Shown: positions 59,968 through 64,000 of the stretch, piece by piece
Position numbering within the stretch: position 1 is the stretch's first letter
Layout: every line of letters starts with the position of its first letter
Assembly: GCF_900104065.1 (NCBI RefSeq)
Contig: NZ_FNLC01000002.1
Coordinates: 602,995-666,994 of the forward strand
From: Natronobacterium texcoconense
GTDB lineage: Archaea > Halobacteriota > Halobacteria > Halobacteriales > Natrialbaceae
Direction of reading: 5' to 3'
Length of the DNA: 64,000 nucleotides
The notes under the pieces: model-generated
Database searches by the model: none
Seen by the model: only the letters and a program-made list of their open reading frames with translations
What the model was told of the DNA's origin: nothing
Made by a program: the position numbers and the translations under genes

Positions 59968-61887
59968 ATGGGGTGTTGTACCGATGGCGACCTCTCGCAT
60001 GATTCGGCGCGGGAAGCATGTTCACGGGCGATCCACGACGCTATCAAGACAGCGCTGAAAGACGATGTCTTCGGCGTTCTCGTTGACGCCCTTCCGACAC
60101 TCGGCAAGTCACGCACGGTCGCTACCATCGCCGATGACCTCTCACATTTGTCTGCCGAGGAGGAAGTGGATATTACCGTCCTTACCTACCGGAAAGAGAC
60201 ACGAAATCAGATAGAAGAGTGGGCCGAACAAGCTGGACTGGATTCTCATCAACTTCCGATATTTGACGACGACTGTCCAACCGCGGACGGCGCGTTCGGC
60301 GAGGATTGGGAGGACCGCGTTCACGACTTTCGCGACCGAGGTATCCCTCCAGGGCGACTCCACGCCGATCCAACGTACAACCTCCCCTGCTCGGAGGATC
60401 AGACATGTCCCTACGTGGAGGGGTGGGAAGAGTGCCGGAAACACCGGGTACTCGTGGGTCACCCTACTCACGCATACGTTCCGGAGGTGATCCGTGACCG
60501 GATCGTGGTCTTCGACGAGGACCCCGGCGAAGCATTCCGAACGGACTTCGATGCCAACGATATTCATCGGATCATCAGCGAGTATCTCTCCGATACGGAC
60601 GAGATAACGTGGGAGACTGACGAAGGTGAGAAGCCGGTTGAATCAGTGGACCAGCTCAAGAGTTTCCGCACGTTTGGACCGAAAGAGCAGGTAGAAGAGA
60701 CGATAGAGAATCTCCGTACAGCAGAACTGTTCGGCGATCCCACGCTTGTCGGACGTATAGGCGGGCACGGACTTGCGCGCACAGTTACACTATCTGTACT
60801 GGAGACGGAGCGTCAGGAAATGGGGAGCGGGGCCGAACGAATCGAACTCCCCGACGGGGCGGTCGCAGTCTACGACAGCGTAGACGGACGGCTATACGTC
60901 AGACGCCCACCCGACCTTTCGACAGCGGCGGCCGTTATCGGTCTCGATGGCACCCCGATAGATCGTATCTGGGAAGGTCGTCTCGGATGTCCAGCAGACC
61001 AGCGCCTTCGACACGAACGAGTCCTCTGCGACGACTGCCGAAGCCGATATCTTCGCGACGTGCTCGGCTATCGCGTCTACCAAACTACCACGCATGTCAA
61101 ACCGTACGCTAGTGGGAGAAACGTCCACTCCGAGAAGGATCTCGCGCTGATCAAGGCCGTTTACCGGGAGACGGGGCAGGAACCAGCGGTCATCACCACG
61201 CAGGCTGCGGAACGGGTACTCTCTCAAGAATGGACTCACGTTCAGGAGTCGGCCCATTACGGCAATATCAAGGGAACGAACCGATTCGAGGGAGATGCGG
61301 TCCGAATTGGTATGGTAATCGGGAGTCAACACCCGGGCGACCACGAGATCAAGCGCCTCGCAGCGTTGAATGGAGACACCCTTGACCTGCCCGAGAAGAG
61401 ACGAGACCGGGGAAAGAATCTAACCTACGCCGTCGAATCTCGTCCTGACGAAGCCGAAGATCCCTATCTCACCCACTTTCGCGAACACCAGGTCGTCCAG
61501 GGGATTTTCCGGTTCGGACGTCGTGACGGAGCAACCGTGTTCGTCCACACGGGGGCTGTTCCCGACTGGATTCTCACCGAAGGCCCGCTCGACTCTGAGA
61601 ACGAGGTGTTCCGACGAGTTCGGAGCGCGGGCGAACGCGAGGTTATCGACGTACTAGAGCAAGGTGATGCTCTCACGGCAAAAGAAGTTGTTGAGCGCGT
61701 CGACATCGCCAAGCGAACGGTTTACGATCGGCTCGAGGACCTCCGTGACGACGGACTGGTAGAGAAACTCGACGAGAATCGACCCTATCGGTGGCGCCTC
61801 ACCGACACCAACCCCGATCAGGGTCACGTTATCGACGACCGCTGGTATGTCGACCTCCCTGGCAAGCAGGCCTCGTCGGCTGACTGA
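59968..61887 (+). CDS. Helicase-like ATPase with C-terminal winged helix (integrated-element replication-type protein)
   Basis: 639 residues. An N-terminal ATPase has an unusual Walker A (VDALPTLGKSRTVATIA, about 35-50) and a DEAD-like Walker B RIVVFDEDPGEAF (about 175). A Cys cluster CSEDQTCPYVEGWEEC (about 138-153) and CDDC lie between and after. The C-terminal 90 residues are a winged helix (LTAKEVVERVDIAKRTVYDR, then LEDLRDDGLVEKL). This layout occurs in haloarchaeal plasmids and proviruses, where it may act in replication or transfer; no experimental role is known to me. It probably starts at the ATG after TTTATCATACTTTACC, a TATA candidate. Confidence 0.65.
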   Translation: MGCCTDGDLSHDSAREACSRAIHDAIKTALKDDVFGVLVDALPTLGKSRTVATIADDLSHLSAEEEVDITVLTYRKETRNQIEEWAEQAGLDSHQLPIFDDDCPTADGAFGEDWEDRVHDFRDRGIPPGRLHADPTYNLPCSEDQTCPYVEGWEECRKHRVLVGHPTHAYVPEVIRDRIVVFDEDPGEAFRTDFDANDIHRIISEYLSDTDEITWETDEGEKPVESVDQLKSFRTFGPKEQVEETIENLRTAELFGDPTLVGRIGGHGLARTVTLSVLETERQEMGSGAERIELPDGAVAVYDSVDGRLYVRRPPDLSTAAAVIGLDGTPIDRIWEGRLGCPADQRLRHERVLCDDCRSRYLRDVLGYRVYQTTTHVKPYASGRNVHSEKDLALIKAVYRETGQEPAVITTQAAERVLSQEWTHVQESAHYGNIKGTNRFEGDAVRIGMVIGSQHPGDHEIKRLAALNGDTLDLPEKRRDRGKNLTYAVESRPDEAEDPYLTHFREHQVVQGIFRFGRRDGATVFVHTGAVPDWILTEGPLDSENEVFRRVRSAGEREVIDVLEQGDALTAKEVVERVDIAKRTVYDRLEDLRDDGLVEKLDENRPYRWRLTDTNPDQGHVIDDRWYVDLPGKQASSAD

Positions 61888-62107
61888 TTGCTCTTCCTCT
61901 TGCGGCGGGACGTACTAGACTTCATACGTCCGACTGCAAATTGCGACTCTCCGAATGCGCCGATTCGAGAGTCGTCCCGCCGCCGCCCGGCGGGAACGCG
62001 CCGGCCATGGTGGGGGCGAGCGCGTGACCCGCCGAGATGAGCAGCCACGGTGCGTAGCAGCACAGAACGACGTCGAGTCCTCGACGGTCGCGCGCTCGGA
62101 GAACAAA
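61888..62107. repeat. Compound inverted repeat between the helicase-like gene and the integrase
   Basis: A perfect 11-bp inverted repeat, GCGGCGGGACG (61902-61912) with CGTCCCGCCGC (61973-61983), encloses a hairpin GGACGTA/TACGTCC (61908-61931, sharing bases with the outer arm) and a second stem GACTCT-CGAAT/ATTCG-AGAGTC (about 61945-61972). A four-base-step palindrome GCAAATTGC lies between them. The rest of the gap is GC-rich with no start codon in good context until the integrase ATG. Confidence 0.65.
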
Positions 62108-63286
62108 ATGTCAACTCCCAATTCCAACAATTCTGAATCACATCAGCCGAACAGCTCCAAAGAGAAGCCCCACACCGACACGCCACACGTGCCTGAGCCT
62201 ACACAGGAGTACCTCGGCGAGCGCCAGGCAATGCTCTACGAGAAGCAGCGTGAGCGCTTCATTGAGTGGCTCGCGACCGAGGACGCTTGCGAGGGCGACG
62301 GGACGCTCTCTGAGCAGAGTCGGTCGAACTACGCTAGCCGGTTGGACCAGATCCACCGCTGGGTCTGGCGGCACGAGACCGATGGGTTTGTCTCCACGCT
62401 CACGACCGACCACGCTGACGCGTTCGTCGAGGCACTTGATGAGGACAAATTCACGAAACGTACCGGAGAACCATACGCTGCTGACAGCAAGAAGAAGTTC
62501 GTGAACGCACTCAAAAAGCTGTTCCAGTGGCAGTCCGACGGTGAGGACGAACCGTGGGAACCGGAAACCAAGTTCTCGCAGAATGAGTACGACCAATTCG
62601 ACCCCCTCACCCGCGAGGAGCGCGGTCGGCTCCGCGAGGCTGCCACGACCTTCGGTAGCATGCCGGTCTACAACGATCTCTCTCCAGAAGAACGGAGCCG
62701 TAAAAAAGCATTGCTCGCGCAGCGGCTCGGCAAGCCCAAGGACGAGGTCACCATGGACGATTGGAAGCGCCAGAACCAGACGTGGAAGTTCGCGTCCCTC
62801 GTGATGGTCGCACTCGACGCCGGACTTCGCCCTTGCGAAGTCGAGCGTGCGCGGACATCTTGGTACCAGCCGGGTGCCAAGATCCTCTCCATTCCCAAGG
62901 AAGACGCCGCGAAGAACCGGAAATACTGGGAGGTCGCGTTACGAGACGAAACTACTGACGCGCTCGACCTCTGGCTCGACGAGCGGGACGCCTGTCCGAA
63001 ATACGATGATACAGATAAACTCTGGCTCAATCGGAAGAGCAACCCGTACAACTCGAAGACGCTGAATCATTTGTTCCGGCAGCTCTTGGAGGAAGCGGGG
63101 ATTGACGACACGAACCGGAAGCTTACGTGGTACTCTATTCGCCACTCACTCGGTACTTATATGACCCAGGAGGGGGACCTCGAGCAGGCACGGGAGCAGA
63201 TGCGTCATAAGTCGGCCGAATCCACCCAGCGCTACGTCCACGCCCCACCCGAAACTCGTCGGAACACCCTCGATCGGATGGAGTAA
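62108..63286 (+). CDS. int: Tyrosine recombinase / integrase
   Basis: 392 residues from the ATG at 62108 (MSTPNSNNSESHQPN); a longer frame runs upstream through the inverted repeat and is unlikely. A SAM-like DNA-binding domain (LSEQSRSNYASRLDQIHRWV) precedes the catalytic domain. Active-site residues: Arg in DAGLRPCEVERAR (about 242), Lys near IPKEDAAKNRKYWEV, the RH pair in YSIRHSLGTYM (about 344; the first His is replaced by Tyr), His in MRHKSAEST and the nucleophile Tyr in RYVHAPPETRRN (about 375). It catalyses insertion at a tRNA 3' end, matching the tRNA-Glu fragment at 30.1 kb. Confidence 0.9.
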   Translation: MSTPNSNNSESHQPNSSKEKPHTDTPHVPEPTQEYLGERQAMLYEKQRERFIEWLATEDACEGDGTLSEQSRSNYASRLDQIHRWVWRHETDGFVSTLTTDHADAFVEALDEDKFTKRTGEPYAADSKKKFVNALKKLFQWQSDGEDEPWEPETKFSQNEYDQFDPLTREERGRLREAATTFGSMPVYNDLSPEERSRKKALLAQRLGKPKDEVTMDDWKRQNQTWKFASLVMVALDAGLRPCEVERARTSWYQPGAKILSIPKEDAAKNRKYWEVALRDETTDALDLWLDERDACPKYDDTDKLWLNRKSNPYNSKTLNHLFRQLLEEAGIDDTNRKLTWYSIRHSLGTYMTQEGDLEQAREQMRHKSAESTQRYVHAPPETRRNTLDRME

Positions 63287-63316
63287 CCCGACAGACTACT
63301 ATCTAAAAAAGCACCT

Positions 63317-63403
63317 ATGAAGATACGCACGAATCCTAACGAACCAGATCACTCCTCAAACGATCAGTATTACAAATCTCGGACAGTGGAGGGCGATAAC
63401 TAA
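63317..63403 (+). CDS. Mini-ORF coupled to the next gene
   Basis: 28 codons (MKIRTNPNEPDHSSNDQYYK...) ending TAATG, so its stop shares a base with the ATG of the zinc-finger gene. The start is 30 bases after the integrase stop. The overlap suggests translational coupling, but there is no homology to support the peptide. Confidence 0.4.
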   Translation: MKIRTNPNEPDHSSNDQYYKSRTVEGDN

Positions 63404-63735
63404 TGACGTCCAGAGTGCTGGCCAATTCCGAGATCAAACTATGTATCGGCTGTGACCGTTCCGTCGTCGATGAAGATACTGTAATTTTGTACCAGTGCTG
63501 GGATAACCGCGAAACGGATCTCCAGTCGGGATATCTGTGTGCGGACTGCCGACAGCATATTGAAGCTATTCTCGGGCGCGGGCCTGTTCGCGAGTGTGAC
63601 AGTCTTGACTGTGCTAATCCGTTTCCCGAGTCGGGTCGGGTTGACGTGAGAGAGTACGACGACGACGGATACCTCCAAGATATCTCGAGCATTTGTCGCG
63701 ACTGTCTGCGCAGAAGGTACTGCAGTAACAACTGA
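63403..63735 (+). CDS. Hypothetical multi-CxxC zinc-finger protein
   Basis: 110 residues with four cysteine pairs: CIGC (about 14), CADC (about 46), CDSLDC (about 65) and CRDC (about 98). This is a double zinc-ribbon-like layout, probably binding two zinc ions. Sequence between them is charged and short. Proteins of this kind follow integrase genes in haloarchaeal elements and are thought to be DNA-binding or anti-defence factors, but none is characterised to my knowledge. Its ATG overlaps the mini-ORF stop. Confidence 0.6.
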   Translation: MTSRVLANSEIKLCIGCDRSVVDEDTVILYQCWDNRETDLQSGYLCADCRQHIEAILGRGPVRECDSLDCANPFPESGRVDVREYDDDGYLQDISSICRDCLRRRYCSNN

Positions 63736-63870
63736 CGGAGGGTCCAAGGCGGACACCCGTCCTGCCCTATAATCTACCCTTGGGACAATGACTTTTGGGG
63801 ACAGGAGGGGATGAACACTCTTCCAGTCCTCGTTCCGTCGACAGTCGTAGGGAGGAAAATGAGACGGAGC

Positions 63871-64000
63871 CTACGTACTCGTTTCAGACTCGTCCAGTTG
63901 GCGTTCGATCGATGCGACTCGACGGGCGATATCGCTTAGATCTGGTTCACTTCCAGATATAGGTGGAACTGGCGGGTCGAACGCCCGTGCACGATTTGCT
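63871..64000 (-). CDS. C-terminal end of a gene entering from the right edge
   Basis: On the minus strand the last 42 codons read ...ANRARAFDPPVPPISGSEPD, then LSDIARRVASIERQLDESET, and stop at TAG (63871-63873). The last 25 residues form a charged amphipathic helix, probably coiled coil. The rest lies outside the window, so no family can be named. Its stop is 135 bases from the end of the convergent zinc-finger gene. Confidence 0.5.
   Translation of the reverse strand, partial: ANRARAFDPPVPPISGSEPDLSDIARRVASIERQLDESETST

Noticed and set aside
1-64000. CRISPR array
   Set aside because: No regularly spaced direct repeats were found; the repeated motifs seen are hairpins, a MITE and operators.

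Overview
The window comes from a halophilic archaeon, most likely of the Natrialbales type (Haloterrigena/Natrinema-like). The evidence is very acidic proteins, CTCGAG-rich GC-rich coding DNA, many TATA-led promoters close to start codons, a Lon protease with membrane helices, Tat-type and lipobox signal peptides, and an IS1341-type TnpB. No rRNA, intact tRNA or CRISPR array was seen.

Bases 1-30,084 look like ordinary chromosome. They carry scattered metabolic, envelope and stress genes: a zinc alcohol/sugar dehydrogenase with a broken paralogue beside it, an MFS carrier, a secreted metallo-beta-lactamase-fold lipoprotein, a PQQ-propeller protein, a cupin, a polysaccharide deacetylase, a NUDIX hydrolase, a CinA-like protein, an ornithine-cyclodeaminase homologue, DedA and YdjM-like membrane proteins, an SDR, LonB, a DHH phosphoesterase, a TetR regulator with a MATE pump, a UspA protein, MsrA and a DUF429 protein. 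Small mobile DNA here comprises an 84-bp MITE that supplies the stop codon of the CinA-like gene, and a TnpB element with a hairpin-rich 3' end. Three near-identical 20-bp inverted repeats mark a probable TetR regulon.

At 30,085-30,128 lies the 3' half of a tRNA-Glu(CTC) on the minus strand, without its 5' half. A tyrosine integrase sits at 62.1-63.3 kb. Together they indicate an integrated element running from 30.1 kb past the right edge of the window; the intact tRNA-Glu would lie beyond 64 kb. The DNA in this part is visibly more AT-rich, especially 47-51.5 kb.

The element is dominated by defence genes. Nine minus-strand genes (54,736 down to 32,178), mostly overlapping or closely spaced, make a DISARM-like cluster: a SNF2 helicase (DrmD-like), a 112-aa protein, a large Eco57I/PglX-type adenine methylase (DrmMI-like), a 181-aa TATA-binding-protein-fold protein, a 1763-aa helicase-DUF1998-nuclease protein, a DUF2254-like membrane protein, a helicase (DrmA-like), a DUF1998 protein with a degenerate phospholipase-D-like tail (DrmB, possibly fused to DrmC), and a second N6-adenine methylase. 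A divergent McrBC pair (the McrB has an N-terminal EVE-like region) starts 160-180 bp away on the other strand. An HNH endonuclease with winged-helix domains lies next to the attachment site. The most unusual part is the combination of a TBP-fold protein, a membrane protein and two methylases with DISARM-type helicases, together with an N-terminal motif shared by the 112-aa protein and the large methylase. The right end holds small hypothetical genes, a replication-type helicase/HTH protein, a strong cruciform-forming sequence, the integrase and zinc-finger mini-proteins.
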